DNA from: Deltaproteobacteria bacterium
Lineage (GTDB): Bacteria; Desulfobacterota; Binatia; UBA9968; JAJDTQ01
DNA: 54,035 nucleotides
Direction: 5' to 3'
Assembly (NCBI GenBank): GCA_026712905.1
Contig: JAPOPM010000189.1
Location: forward strand, 1-54,035
The notes beneath the pieces are model-generated. The model saw only the letters and a program-made list of their open reading frames with translations. It did no database searches and was not told the DNA's origin. This document shows, one piece after another, positions 32,850 through 41,162 of this stretch. Each line of letters begins with the position of its first letter. The first letter of the stretch is position 1. A program made the position numbers and the translations under genes.

Positions 32850-35800
32850 CGACTCCGCCCGCGGACCATCGCGAACGCCGGCTGGCCTCCACCACCTTCG
32901 ACCGCAACGTGGTGGTGACCGCGGGCGCCGGCACCGGCAAGACGACCCTGCTGGTGGAGCGCTGCGTCAACCTGCTGATGCGCCGGGAGCCCGCGCCGGT
33001 AGGCGTGACCGAGCTGGTGGCCCTGACCTTCACCAACAAGGCGGCCAACGAGATGAAGGCGCGTCTGCGGGACCGGCTGGAAGCCCTGGCCGGGACCGGG
33101 GCGACCCCGCCGCGGTCGCCGCAGGATGCCGGGACGGAAGAGATCGATGCCCTGTGCGGCCGATACGGACTCACGCCGGACGATGTTCGCGGCCACGCAC
33201 ACAAGGCGCTGGCGGAGCTGGAGCGGGCCCAGATCGGCACCATCCACGGCTTCGCCGCGTCCCTGCTCCGGCTCTACCCGCTGGAGACCGGGCTCGACCC
33301 CGGGTTCCGCGAAGGTGACGAACGGCTATTGCGGCGGCACTTCGACACCTCCTGGGGCCTGTGGCTCGACGGTGAGCTGTCCAGCGCCGGGCCGAGGACC
33401 GGGGAATGGAAGCAGGTCCTGGCGCGCTTCCCGCTGGAACAGATCGGCGAGTTGGCGCGGGGCCTGTGCGCGGAGAACGTGGATGTGGAGGGAATCCGGC
33501 GCAACGACGCATCCGGTGACTCCGCGGACGTCCTTGGGAAGTGGCTGGGCGATCTGGATGAAACCGTAACGGATCTCATGGCGCGTCACCCGGAACAGCG
33601 GAAGAACGAGCAGGCACTGGCGGTGGCGCGGAAGGTGATCCAATCGATACACTCGGCTCCCGCCGAAGCCGTTTCCGTCGACCCCGACGACTTGAGCCTT
33701 CTGCACCACAACCCATCCCGCGTGAGAGGATGGAACGAGGACGATCTCGAACGCGCCCGCGCCGTCGTGAAGGCCGCCGGCGCACTGGCCCAGGTCGACC
33801 GCGGCCAGATGGATCGGCTCTGCACCCTGTTGACGCCCTTTGCGCGGCAGTGCCGCGCCGACTTCACGCGCAAGGGCTTGGTGACCTTCGACGGCCTGCT
33901 GGTGCGCGCCCGCGACCTGCTGCGCGACCACCCGCGCATCCGCGAAGAGCTGAAGGACCGCTACAAGGCCATCCTGGTGGACGAGTTCCAGGACACCGAT
34001 CCGCTCCAGTACGAAATCCTTTTGTGGCTGTGCGAGAAGCACTCTCAACGCGCGGCGACGTGGCGCAACATTCGCCTGGCCCCGGACAAGCTCTTCGTGG
34101 TGGGGGACCCCAAGCAATCCGTCTACGGATTCCGCGGCGCCGACATCGAAGCCTACCTGAAGGTCATCCAGGAAGTGATCGTAGCCCAAGGCGGGATCCG
34201 CTACCCGCTGACGGCCAACTTCCGCAGCGACGCCCGCATCCTCGACGTGGTGAACGGCGTCTTCCAGAACCTGATCCGGGAGCAACCCGGTCTTCAGCCG
34301 GAGTACATCCCGCTCCAGCCCGGCCTTGAGACCGCGGCGGAGGCCAACGCCGTTCACTCCGAGCCCTTCGGACCGGCTCAGGACAAGCCCTTTGACCAGA
34401 CTCAGGACAGGCCCTTCGGCAACGCTCAGGACAGGCTTGGCGTAGCGCCGGCCGAGCAACATCGGAGGGACCCGTCATCCGGGCCGGATTCAAGGCCGGT
34501 GCGGCTGCGCCGGGCCACCGCGGCGGACGGCAAGCTGAATGCCGGAACCGCGCGCCGGCTGGAGGCGGAGTCCCTGGCCCGGTGGCTCGACGAGGAGGTC
34601 CTCGGCCGCACGCACCTCCACCGCCCGGACGGCGCTCTCGTGCCCGCGCAACCCGGCCACGTCGCCTTTCTCCTGCGCGCTCTCACCAACGTGCAGGTCT
34701 ACCTGGAAGCGCTGCGCCGGCGCGGCATCGGCTACGTCGTGGAGGGCGAACGCGACTTCTACGCCACCCAGGAAGTGGTCGACACGGTCAATCTGCTGCG
34801 CGCCATCGACAACCCCCATGACCGCCTGGCGCTGGTGGGAGTGCTGCGCTCGCCGCTGGGCGGGCACGACGACGTCGAGATCTACGAGCTGAGCAAGAAG
34901 AGCCTCCTCGGCTACCGCGCGGCGGCCGACCACCGCTGGGTAGACCTGCCCGGGACGACCCTGGACCTCTATCGGCGCCTCGACCGCCTGCACCGCGAGG
35001 TGCGTTTCCTGGAGGCCGGACAAGCGGTGGAGCGGGTCTTCAGGGAACTGCCCCTGTCCGTCCTGGCGGCGAGCACGGGGGCGGGCCAGCAGGCCGTGGC
35101 CAACCTGGAGAAGATACGGCTGGTGGCCGAGGAGACCAGCGCCGAAGGCAGCGGCACCCTCAAGGACGTCGTCGCCGAGCTGGAACACCGGGTCCTGGAC
35201 AGGGAGAACGAGCCCGAGAGCCCGCTGGAGGAAGAGACCCTCGACGCCGTCAGGATCATGAGCATCCACCGCGCCAAGGGCCTGGAGTTTCCCATGGTGG
35301 TGCTGGTGGACGCCATGGGCGGCACCGGCGGCAACCGGTCCCTGGAGGCCGAAGCGCGGCGCGACTGGGCCACGGGGCTGACGGGCTTGCGCATCGGCGA
35401 GACGTCGAGCCTCGCAGGCGTCTTTCTCGATGCGAAACGGCGCCAGCGGGAGGCGTACGAGCGCAGCCGGCTGCTCTACGTGGCCATGACCCGGCCGCGT
35501 GAGCGGTTGGTCATTTCCTTCGCTGAAAGGGACCGGGCGTCAAGAGCTCCGAGCGACAGCCTGCTGGCCATGCTGGACCAGGCCACCGGCGTCAACCTCG
35601 CCCAGGCCGGGCCCGGCATCGTCCCCTGCGACCCGGGCGAGATGGAAGTCGAAGTGGTGGTGGAGGACGCAGGGGCCGAGGAACGCCACGGCCGACAGCC
35701 GGCGCCGCCGGACGCAGAGGACTGGACGTGGTACGAAGACCTGTGGCGGCGGCGATGGGAAGACTGCGAAGCCCGCCGCCAAACCCCGCAGTTCCTCACT

Positions 35801-36406
35801 CCCACCCGATTCAAGGCCGCCGGAGAGGCGGCGGAAACGGACACGGGGCAGCCCCGTGCTGGGAGCACGCCCGAGGCCGACGGCCTCGAGCGCGACACCG
35901 CGCTCGTACTCGGAACGCTGACCCACAGGGTGCTCGAACACTGGAACTTCCAGACCACCCGCGTCGAAGAAGACCTTGACGAAGCCGTCGCCAAGCATGC
36001 GCCCGCCCTCCCCGCGGCAGAGAAGCGGGTAGTCGTCTCGGAGCTGAAGAAAATCTGGACTGCCCTGCTGGGCTCCGCGGTTTACGACGAGCTTCGGTCC
36101 GCGCGCATCCTGGGACGCGAGATACCCTTCGTCATGCCCTGGAACGGGCAGGTCATGGAAGGCGTCATCGATCTGGTCTACGAGCGCGACGGGCGGCTCT
36201 ACGTGGCGGACTACAAGACGGACCAGGTCACGGACGACGACATGGGCCGGCTCATGGACGACTACCGCCACCAAGCGGAGATCTACACCGAAGCCGTGCG
36301 ACGGGGACTTGACCGGGAGGTGGACGCCTTCCGGTTGATCCTGCTGCGGCTGGGGCGTGCCGTGGACGTGCCGCCGGGACCGGTCGCGCCAATTCATGTG
36401 CCATGA
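32846..36406 (+). CDS. addA: AddA-like UvrD-family helicase-nuclease
   Basis: A 1186-residue superfamily 1 helicase with a C-terminal nuclease. Helicase motifs: VVVTAGAGTGKTTLL (Walker A, about 25-36), LVDEFQDTDPLQ (about 378-388), VVGDPKQSVYGFRGAD (about 420), IMSIHRAKGLEFP (about 805) and YVAMTRPRERL (about 880). The nuclease domain near 1103-1128 reads EGVIDLVYERDGRLYVADYKTDQV in pieces, a complete PD-(D/E)xK. With AddB it resects broken DNA ends. Residues 507-530 are encoded by three 24-bp tandem repeats (34363-34434), giving the peptide PF-x-x-x-QD repeated. This is probably an inserted mobile repeat tolerated in a loop. Confidence 0.88.
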   Translation: MTTPPADHRERRLASTTFDRNVVVTAGAGTGKTTLLVERCVNLLMRREPAPVGVTELVALTFTNKAANEMKARLRDRLEALAGTGATPPRSPQDAGTEEIDALCGRYGLTPDDVRGHAHKALAELERAQIGTIHGFAASLLRLYPLETGLDPGFREGDERLLRRHFDTSWGLWLDGELSSAGPRTGEWKQVLARFPLEQIGELARGLCAENVDVEGIRRNDASGDSADVLGKWLGDLDETVTDLMARHPEQRKNEQALAVARKVIQSIHSAPAEAVSVDPDDLSLLHHNPSRVRGWNEDDLERARAVVKAAGALAQVDRGQMDRLCTLLTPFARQCRADFTRKGLVTFDGLLVRARDLLRDHPRIREELKDRYKAILVDEFQDTDPLQYEILLWLCEKHSQRAATWRNIRLAPDKLFVVGDPKQSVYGFRGADIEAYLKVIQEVIVAQGGIRYPLTANFRSDARILDVVNGVFQNLIREQPGLQPEYIPLQPGLETAAEANAVHSEPFGPAQDKPFDQTQDRPFGNAQDRLGVAPAEQHRRDPSSGPDSRPVRLRRATAADGKLNAGTARRLEAESLARWLDEEVLGRTHLHRPDGALVPAQPGHVAFLLRALTNVQVYLEALRRRGIGYVVEGERDFYATQEVVDTVNLLRAIDNPHDRLALVGVLRSPLGGHDDVEIYELSKKSLLGYRAAADHRWVDLPGTTLDLYRRLDRLHREVRFLEAGQAVERVFRELPLSVLAASTGAGQQAVANLEKIRLVAEETSAEGSGTLKDVVAELEHRVLDRENEPESPLEEETLDAVRIMSIHRAKGLEFPMVVLVDAMGGTGGNRSLEAEARRDWATGLTGLRIGETSSLAGVFLDAKRRQREAYERSRLLYVAMTRPRERLVISFAERDRASRAPSDSLLAMLDQATGVNLAQAGPGIVPCDPGEMEVEVVVEDAGAEERHGRQPAPPDAEDWTWYEDLWRRRWEDCEARRQTPQFLTPTRFKAAGEAAETDTGQPRAGSTPEADGLERDTALVLGTLTHRVLEHWNFQTTRVEEDLDEAVAKHAPALPAAEKRVVVSELKKIWTALLGSAVYDELRSARILGREIPFVMPWNGQVMEGVIDLVYERDGRLYVADYKTDQVTDDDMGRLMDDYRHQAEIYTEAVRRGLDREVDAFRLILLRLGRAVDVPPGPVAPIHVP
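34363..34434 (+). repeat. Three 24-bp tandem repeats in frame within addA
   Basis: The units begin at 34363, 34387 and 34411, each of the form GCCCTTYGRMCNNNCTCAGG followed by ACAR. 24 bp equals eight codons, so the reading frame is kept. The same motif read backwards (CTGTCCTGAG...GAAGGGC) belongs to a repeat class seen in many environmental genomes. Confidence 0.85.
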
Positions 36407-37137
36407 GGAGTGAGCCCCACATCACCGCGGAGGGTATGCTCGCCCGGCTCGGAGTCAAGCCCGGCGCCATGGGAAAGCTGGCCCTGGTACCCGGCCCGCG
36501 CGAACGGGCCGCGCGGCTGCGGCTCGCCATCGAGGACCCGCAAAAGACCCTCGCCTTCCAGGATTACGAGATGCACACCGGCACGTTGGGCGGACGCCGC
36601 GTCACGGTGGGCAACGGTGGGCGGTACTCCGCGGACACCGCCATCACCACGGAGCTGCTGTGCGCCGCCGGCGTGGAGACTCTGGTGCGGGTGGGAAGCT
36701 GCGGCTCGCTGCAGGGAGGCGTCAAGCTGGGCGACGTCGTCATCGCCACCGGCGCCGTGCGCGGCGACGGCGCCAGCCCGCGTTACGTCCCCGACGACTT
36801 CGACACCGTATGCCACCCGCTCGTGGTGGAAGCGTTGACGCGCGCGGCCGAGAGCCTCGACGTACCCGTGCACCACGGCCGCGTATTCACCACCGACGCG
36901 CTGTTCCGGGAGACGCCGGAGTTGCTGGCCGACCTGGAGCAACAGGGCATCGCCGCCATCGACATGGTGACCGCCGCGTTCCTCACGGTGGCCCAGGTCA
37001 AAGGCGCCAGGGCCGGCGCCGTCCTCGCGGTTTCCGACGAGTGCGTCACCGGAAAGCTCGGCTTCCACGGCCCGTCGGCCCGTGAGGCCGAGAAGCGTGC
37101 CATGGAGATCGCCCTCAAGGCGGCGGAGTGGCTCTGA
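36403..37137 (+). CDS. Nucleoside phosphorylase/nucleosidase family protein (Udp/DeoD-like)
   Basis: A 244-residue protein of the PNP/UDP phosphorylase superfamily, which splits nucleosides to base and sugar phosphate. Seen: LALVPGPRERAARL (phosphate loop), ITTELLCAAGVETLVRVGSC with SLQGGVKLGDVVIATGAVR, and AIDMVTAAFLTVA where typical members have EMEA. The latter suggests altered sugar recognition. The ATG at 36403 overlaps the addA stop (ATGA). Its presence in a recombination operon may only reflect compact packing. Substrate unknown. Confidence 0.8.
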   Translation: MRSEPHITAEGMLARLGVKPGAMGKLALVPGPRERAARLRLAIEDPQKTLAFQDYEMHTGTLGGRRVTVGNGGRYSADTAITTELLCAAGVETLVRVGSCGSLQGGVKLGDVVIATGAVRGDGASPRYVPDDFDTVCHPLVVEALTRAAESLDVPVHHGRVFTTDALFRETPELLADLEQQGIAAIDMVTAAFLTVAQVKGARAGAVLAVSDECVTGKLGFHGPSAREAEKRAMEIALKAAEWL

Positions 37138-37225
37138 CCGGGGGCGCCAGCCTCCGCCGTTCCGTGGTTTGCAGGGCGCCGGACTTGGTATTTGGAATTA
37201 GCGACCCGGGAGCGGGGGTGAGTCC

Positions 37226-37795
37226 ATGGCACAGGGTCCGAAAGGCTCGCGGGCCGAGATCATCCGCTGGGGCGAGAAGCTCTTCGAACGCCGCCTCGTG
37301 AGCGGATGGGGCGGCAACCTCAGTTGCCGCTTCGGCCGGGACCGCTACCTGGTGACGGCGAGCGGAGCCCCGCTGGGATTCCTCAAGGCGGCGGACATCG
37401 TCGAGATCGACGCCGGCGGCCAAGCCGTCCGGCCGGGCCGGCAACCCTCCAGCGAGACCCCGCTCCACCTTGCCGTCTACGCCGCCACCGACACCCGCGC
37501 CGTGGTCCACGTCCATCCGCCCGAGATCATCGCCGGTTGCAGCGGCATCGAGGAATTCGTACCGTTGAGCTTCGAAGAGGAATACAGTCTGGGCCGCGTA
37601 CCGGTCATCGCCCATGAAGGGCCGACCGTCGCCGACCCGGAACCGGTGGCGCAGGCGCTGCGCGACCACCCGGTGGTGATCCTGCGGGGCCACGGCACGG
37701 TAGCCCGCGGTCGTGACCTCATGGAGGCGTTCCTGGTCACCGATCTGCTGGCGGAGGCGGTGCGTTGCCGGCACATGATGCCGGGCGATTCGTAG
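37226..37795 (+). CDS. Class II aldolase/adducin family protein
   Basis: A 189-residue protein related to fuculose-phosphate aldolase and ribulose-5-phosphate epimerase (AraD). GGNLSCRFGRDRYLVTASG forms the substrate loop, HVHPPE gives two zinc His ligands and RGHGTVARG the third. Such enzymes use zinc to cleave or epimerise sugar phosphates or decarboxylate hydroxy acids. The start follows GCGGGGGTG. It lies 88 bp after the nucleoside phosphorylase and 44 bp before an amidohydrolase. Substrate not identifiable. Confidence 0.85.
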   Translation: MAQGPKGSRAEIIRWGEKLFERRLVSGWGGNLSCRFGRDRYLVTASGAPLGFLKAADIVEIDAGGQAVRPGRQPSSETPLHLAVYAATDTRAVVHVHPPEIIAGCSGIEEFVPLSFEEEYSLGRVPVIAHEGPTVADPEPVAQALRDHPVVILRGHGTVARGRDLMEAFLVTDLLAEAVRCRHMMPGDS

Positions 37796-37839
37796 CGGCC
37801 CATGCCGTGAAATCGGCCCCGCGGCGAGAAGAGAGAAGC

Positions 37840-38760
37840 ATGATCGTCGAGGTCCACTGTCACCCGTTCGGGCCGCCTTCCTACCGGGATCTGCGCGGCA
37901 AGATCCGTAGCGTCCCGGACCTGATCGGCTTCCGGCGGAACCATCCCGAGCTGTACCGAGCCCGGGACACCGAGCCGCTGGTGGACTACGTGGACGAGTT
38001 GATCGCGGACATGGACCGGTACGGGGTGGACAAGGCGCTGATCATGACCACCGGGGGTTGCGACACTCCCGACGAGAAGGACGAGAAGACCGCGGCCGCC
38101 GTGGCCCGGTACCCGGACCGGTTGTACGGGCTGGCGAGCCTGGGGGAAGACTACTCGGGCAACGGCGTGTGGGAGAACGCGCCGGCGCTGCGGGCGGCGG
38201 CGCCCGGGCTGATCGCGGACCGCATCGAGCGGCTGGGATTCAAGGGCATCGGCGAATCCCACGGGGGCCCCTTCACGACGGAGACGCATCCGGTGAAGAT
38301 CGCCGACGACCTGCGCCCGATAATGGAGTCCCTGACCGTGTACCGGGTGCCGCTGCTGATCGCCACCGGCTGGACCCAGTTCCCCGGGCGGATGTACTAC
38401 GCCGACCCGATATACGTGGACGAGATCGCCGGACGCTATCCCGACGTGCCCATCGTGCTGACCAAGATGGGCCGAGCCATCCAGCATTACTTCGAGTCGG
38501 CCCTGATCGTTGCCATGCGCAACCCCAACGTGTATTTCGATACGACTTCCACGACGGCGGAGCACCTGCGCCGGGCCGTGGAAACCATCGGCGCCGACCG
38601 CATCATGTTCGGCACCGACTGGTCGCCCACCTGGAGATGCGTCGAGGTGCCCGAGCCGCTGTACCCGGCGAGGCTCAAGGTCGTCCGGGACTCGGGCATT
38701 TCGGACGAGGACGCGGAGCGGGTGCTGTGGAAGACGGCGGTGGAGTTGTATGGGTTGTGA
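37840..38760 (+). CDS. Amidohydrolase family 2 protein
   Basis: A 306-residue TIM-barrel protein of the metal-dependent amidohydrolase/decarboxylase family (ACMSD and gamma-resorcylate decarboxylase type). The metal motif VHCHPF (HxH) is at the start and the late Asp lies in MFGTDWSPTW. The ATG at 37840 follows GAGAGAAG. Family members hydrolyse lactones or decarboxylate aromatic acids. It precedes an SDR and a GrdE-like gene, suggesting a catabolic cluster. The substrate is unknown. Confidence 0.85.
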   Translation: MIVEVHCHPFGPPSYRDLRGKIRSVPDLIGFRRNHPELYRARDTEPLVDYVDELIADMDRYGVDKALIMTTGGCDTPDEKDEKTAAAVARYPDRLYGLASLGEDYSGNGVWENAPALRAAAPGLIADRIERLGFKGIGESHGGPFTTETHPVKIADDLRPIMESLTVYRVPLLIATGWTQFPGRMYYADPIYVDEIAGRYPDVPIVLTKMGRAIQHYFESALIVAMRNPNVYFDTTSTTAEHLRRAVETIGADRIMFGTDWSPTWRCVEVPEPLYPARLKVVRDSGISDEDAERVLWKTAVELYGL

Positions 38761-38782
38761 GGGCACGGGCAGGGTTGGGGGG

Positions 38783-38817
38783 CTTGCCCTCGACCCGATC
38801 GGGGGCGGGAATCCAGG
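38783..38817 (+). repeat. Dispersed repeat, half copy with the insert variant
   Basis: CTTGCCCTCGACCCGATCGG followed by GGGCGGGAATCCAGG matches the insert-bearing variant at 5522-5557, here without the left arm. It lies between the amidohydrolase and SDR genes. Confidence 0.75.
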
Positions 38818-38865
38818 TGGGGAGTGGGGCCGGGGAACACAGGCACAAGCAAGGAGGATTTCATC

Positions 38866-39624
38866 ATGCGTTTGGACGGAAAGGTGGCGATCGTGACGGG
38901 CGGGGGCATCGGCATCGGCCGGGCCTATTCCAAGGCGCTGGCGCAGGAAGGCGCCAAGGTGGCCGTGGCCGACATCCAGGTGGAGGCAGCCACGCAGGTG
39001 GCGGCGGAGATCAACAAGGACGGCGGCGAGGCCATCCCCGTGGCCGTGGACGTCTCCTCGCCGGAGAAGACCCGCGAGATGGCGGACGCGGTGCTGAAGG
39101 AGTACGGGCGCATCGACATCCTGGTGAACAACGCCGGCCTCTACACGGCGCTCACGAAGAAGTCCTTCATGGAGATCCCCGAGGACGAGTGGGACCGGGT
39201 CATGGCGGTGAACGTCAAGGGCCTGTTCCTGTGCGTGCAGGCGGTCTATCCGGCCATGAAGGAACAGGGCAAGGGCAAGATCATCAACATCTCCTCGGGC
39301 ACCATCCTCGGCGGGACGCCGATGTTCCTGCACTACGTCACCTCCAAGGCCGGCGTGCTCGGCTTCACCCGCGCGCTGGCGCGGGAGATCGGCCCCGACG
39401 GGATCAACGTCAACTCCATCATGCCCGGCCTCACCATCTCGGGCGACAACCAGCAGGGCGTCACCACCCCCCAGCAACTGGAGAACCGGCGCAAGAGCCG
39501 CGCGTTCCAGCGGGACCAGTACCCGGACGACTTGGTGGGCACGGTGGTTTTCCTGTCGTCCGACGACAGCGACTTCGTCACCGGCCAGTCCATCAGCGTC
39601 GACGGCGGCCAGCACATGCACTGA
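38866..39624 (+). CDS. Short-chain dehydrogenase/reductase
   Basis: A 252-residue classical SDR. VTGGGIGIGRAYS is the NAD(P)-binding glycine motif, ILVNNAG is present, and the catalytic Ser and YxxxK are in NISSGTI and HYVTSKAG. The C-terminus ends DFVTGQSISVDGGQHMH. The acidic residue in VADIQ after strand 2 favours NAD. AAGGAGGA precedes the ATG at 38866. Probably oxidises a hydroxy intermediate in the surrounding catabolic group. Confidence 0.9.
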   Translation: MRLDGKVAIVTGGGIGIGRAYSKALAQEGAKVAVADIQVEAATQVAAEINKDGGEAIPVAVDVSSPEKTREMADAVLKEYGRIDILVNNAGLYTALTKKSFMEIPEDEWDRVMAVNVKGLFLCVQAVYPAMKEQGKGKIINISSGTILGGTPMFLHYVTSKAGVLGFTRALAREIGPDGINVNSIMPGLTISGDNQQGVTTPQQLENRRKSRAFQRDQYPDDLVGTVVFLSSDDSDFVTGQSISVDGGQHMH

Positions 39625-39657
39625 CGTTGTGGCGCCACGGATAGGGGAAGGAACGTC

Positions 39658-40959
39658 ATGAGCGGCCTTGAACTCGCCGAGTACCGCGTGCACGAGATTC
39701 GCCTCGGACGCGAGACGCGCTTTTCCTCCGGGGTTCTGGAGGTGGACGCCGAAGGTCTCGCCGCCTTGGCGGAGCAGGACCCGCGGGTGCGTTCCGCGCG
39801 CTTCGACGTGGTGCGCCCGGGCGAGAAGGCGCGGGTCACGGGCATCCGCGACGTGGTGGAGCCGCGCATCAAGACCGCGGGCACGGGACAGGTGTTTCCG
39901 GGAATCCTCGGGCCGGTGGCGCCGGTGGGCACCGGGCGCACGCACCGGCTCTCAGGCATGGCGCTGGCCACGGCCGTGGCCTACGAAGGCACCGTCCGCA
40001 CCGGCACCACCTCACAGCGGAGCGCCATCCTCGACATGTGGGGGCCGGGCGCCGACATGACCCCGTTCGCCTCCCTGGTGAACCTGGTCATGACGCTGGA
40101 CCTGGAAGACGGCCTGCCCGCCTTCGAAGCCCATCAGGCCATTCAGCGCGCGCAGTTCGGCGTGGCGTTGAGGGTGGCCGAGACCACCACCGGGCTCGCG
40201 CCCGACGACGTGGAGGTCTTCGACCCGGACAGCCGCGGCGACGACCCGCCCCGCGCCGTCGTCATCATCGGCTGCTTCACCGAGGCGCAGCACCGGCCGT
40301 CCAACGTGTCCTATTACGGCCTCCACATCCAGGAGACCCTGTCCACCATCATCCATCCCAACGAACTCATCGACGGCGCCATCGCCCCCGGCACCATCCG
40401 CACCGTGAGCTATCATCCCATCACCTGGAACTGGCAGAACCAGCCCCTGGTGCTGGCGCTGCTCAGGGACCAGCGCTTCCGCTGCGCCGGGGTCATCATC
40501 GAGCGCATCGGCTTCGAGACCTCCCAGGAGAAGGAGATCGCCGCCCAGAACGCGGTGGGACTCGCCGCCTCCCTTGGCGCCGACGCCGCGCTGATCACGC
40601 GCACCGGCTCGGGCAACGCCTTCATCGAAGTCATGCTGACGGTGAAAGGCTGCGAGGAGCAAGGCATCAAGACCGTCCTCGTCACCTACGAGTACGGCGG
40701 CAAGGACGGCACCGAAGCGCCGCTGCTGTATTACGAAGAGGCCGCCGACGCCGCCATCAGCACCGGCAATCGCGACGTCGAGGTGGAACTACCCGCGGCC
40801 GACCGGGTCGTCGGCGCCTACGAAACGCTCCAGCTCATCAACTACCCCGGCGCCCCCTACGTCGACGCTCACGAGCCTTTGGTGCTCGAAGCCCGCGACG
40901 TCATCGCCGGCGGCATCGACATCTGGGGCGCCCGCAACCGGCTCTGCCGGCCGTACTGA
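39658..40959 (+). CDS. GrdE-like glycine/sarcosine/betaine reductase component B subunit homologue
   Basis: A 433-residue protein. Family blocks are recognisable: GVLEVDAEGLAAL, RPGEKARVTGIRDVVEPRIK, VFPGILGPV...GTGRTH, MWGPGADMTPFASLVNLV and IHPNELIDGAIAPG. In true GrdE the last block continues with a Cys that is processed to a pyruvoyl group after DGAI. Here it reads GTIRTVSYHP, so that Cys is absent. The protein therefore may not carry pyruvoyl and may act in a different reaction. No selenoprotein partner (GrdB) is visible. ATG at 39658 follows GGGGAAGGAA. Confidence 0.75.
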   Translation: MSGLELAEYRVHEIRLGRETRFSSGVLEVDAEGLAALAEQDPRVRSARFDVVRPGEKARVTGIRDVVEPRIKTAGTGQVFPGILGPVAPVGTGRTHRLSGMALATAVAYEGTVRTGTTSQRSAILDMWGPGADMTPFASLVNLVMTLDLEDGLPAFEAHQAIQRAQFGVALRVAETTTGLAPDDVEVFDPDSRGDDPPRAVVIIGCFTEAQHRPSNVSYYGLHIQETLSTIIHPNELIDGAIAPGTIRTVSYHPITWNWQNQPLVLALLRDQRFRCAGVIIERIGFETSQEKEIAAQNAVGLAASLGADAALITRTGSGNAFIEVMLTVKGCEEQGIKTVLVTYEYGGKDGTEAPLLYYEEAADAAISTGNRDVEVELPAADRVVGAYETLQLINYPGAPYVDAHEPLVLEARDVIAGGIDIWGARNRLCRPY

Positions 40960-40973
40960 GCAAAGGGAACGTC

Positions 40974-41134
40974 ATTCCCGCGAAACAGGCGGTGTCAAAA
41001 CACCGCCTAGCCACGACCCGGCAGCACCACCCCGAGTCGTCATTCCCGCTTCCGCGGGAATGACGACTCGGGGGGTTGGCGCCGATTCTTGCCCGGAAGA
41101 CGTTTGGACACAGCCTGAAAAGCGGGAATCCAGG
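40974..41134. repeat. Composite of dispersed repeats with two perfect hairpins
   Basis: This intergenic block contains TCATTCCCGCGAAACAGG, a 9-bp hairpin AGGCGGTGT-CAAA-ACACCGCCT (40987-41008), and a 19-bp perfect hairpin starting CCCGAGTCGTCATTCCCGC with loop TTCC (41031-41072). A last half copy AGCGGGAATCCAGG lies at 41121-41134. It separates two convergent genes and could also terminate transcription. Confidence 0.8.
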
Positions 41135-41162
41135 GGCCGGGAGGGGGCGCCAGCCCGGCGCC

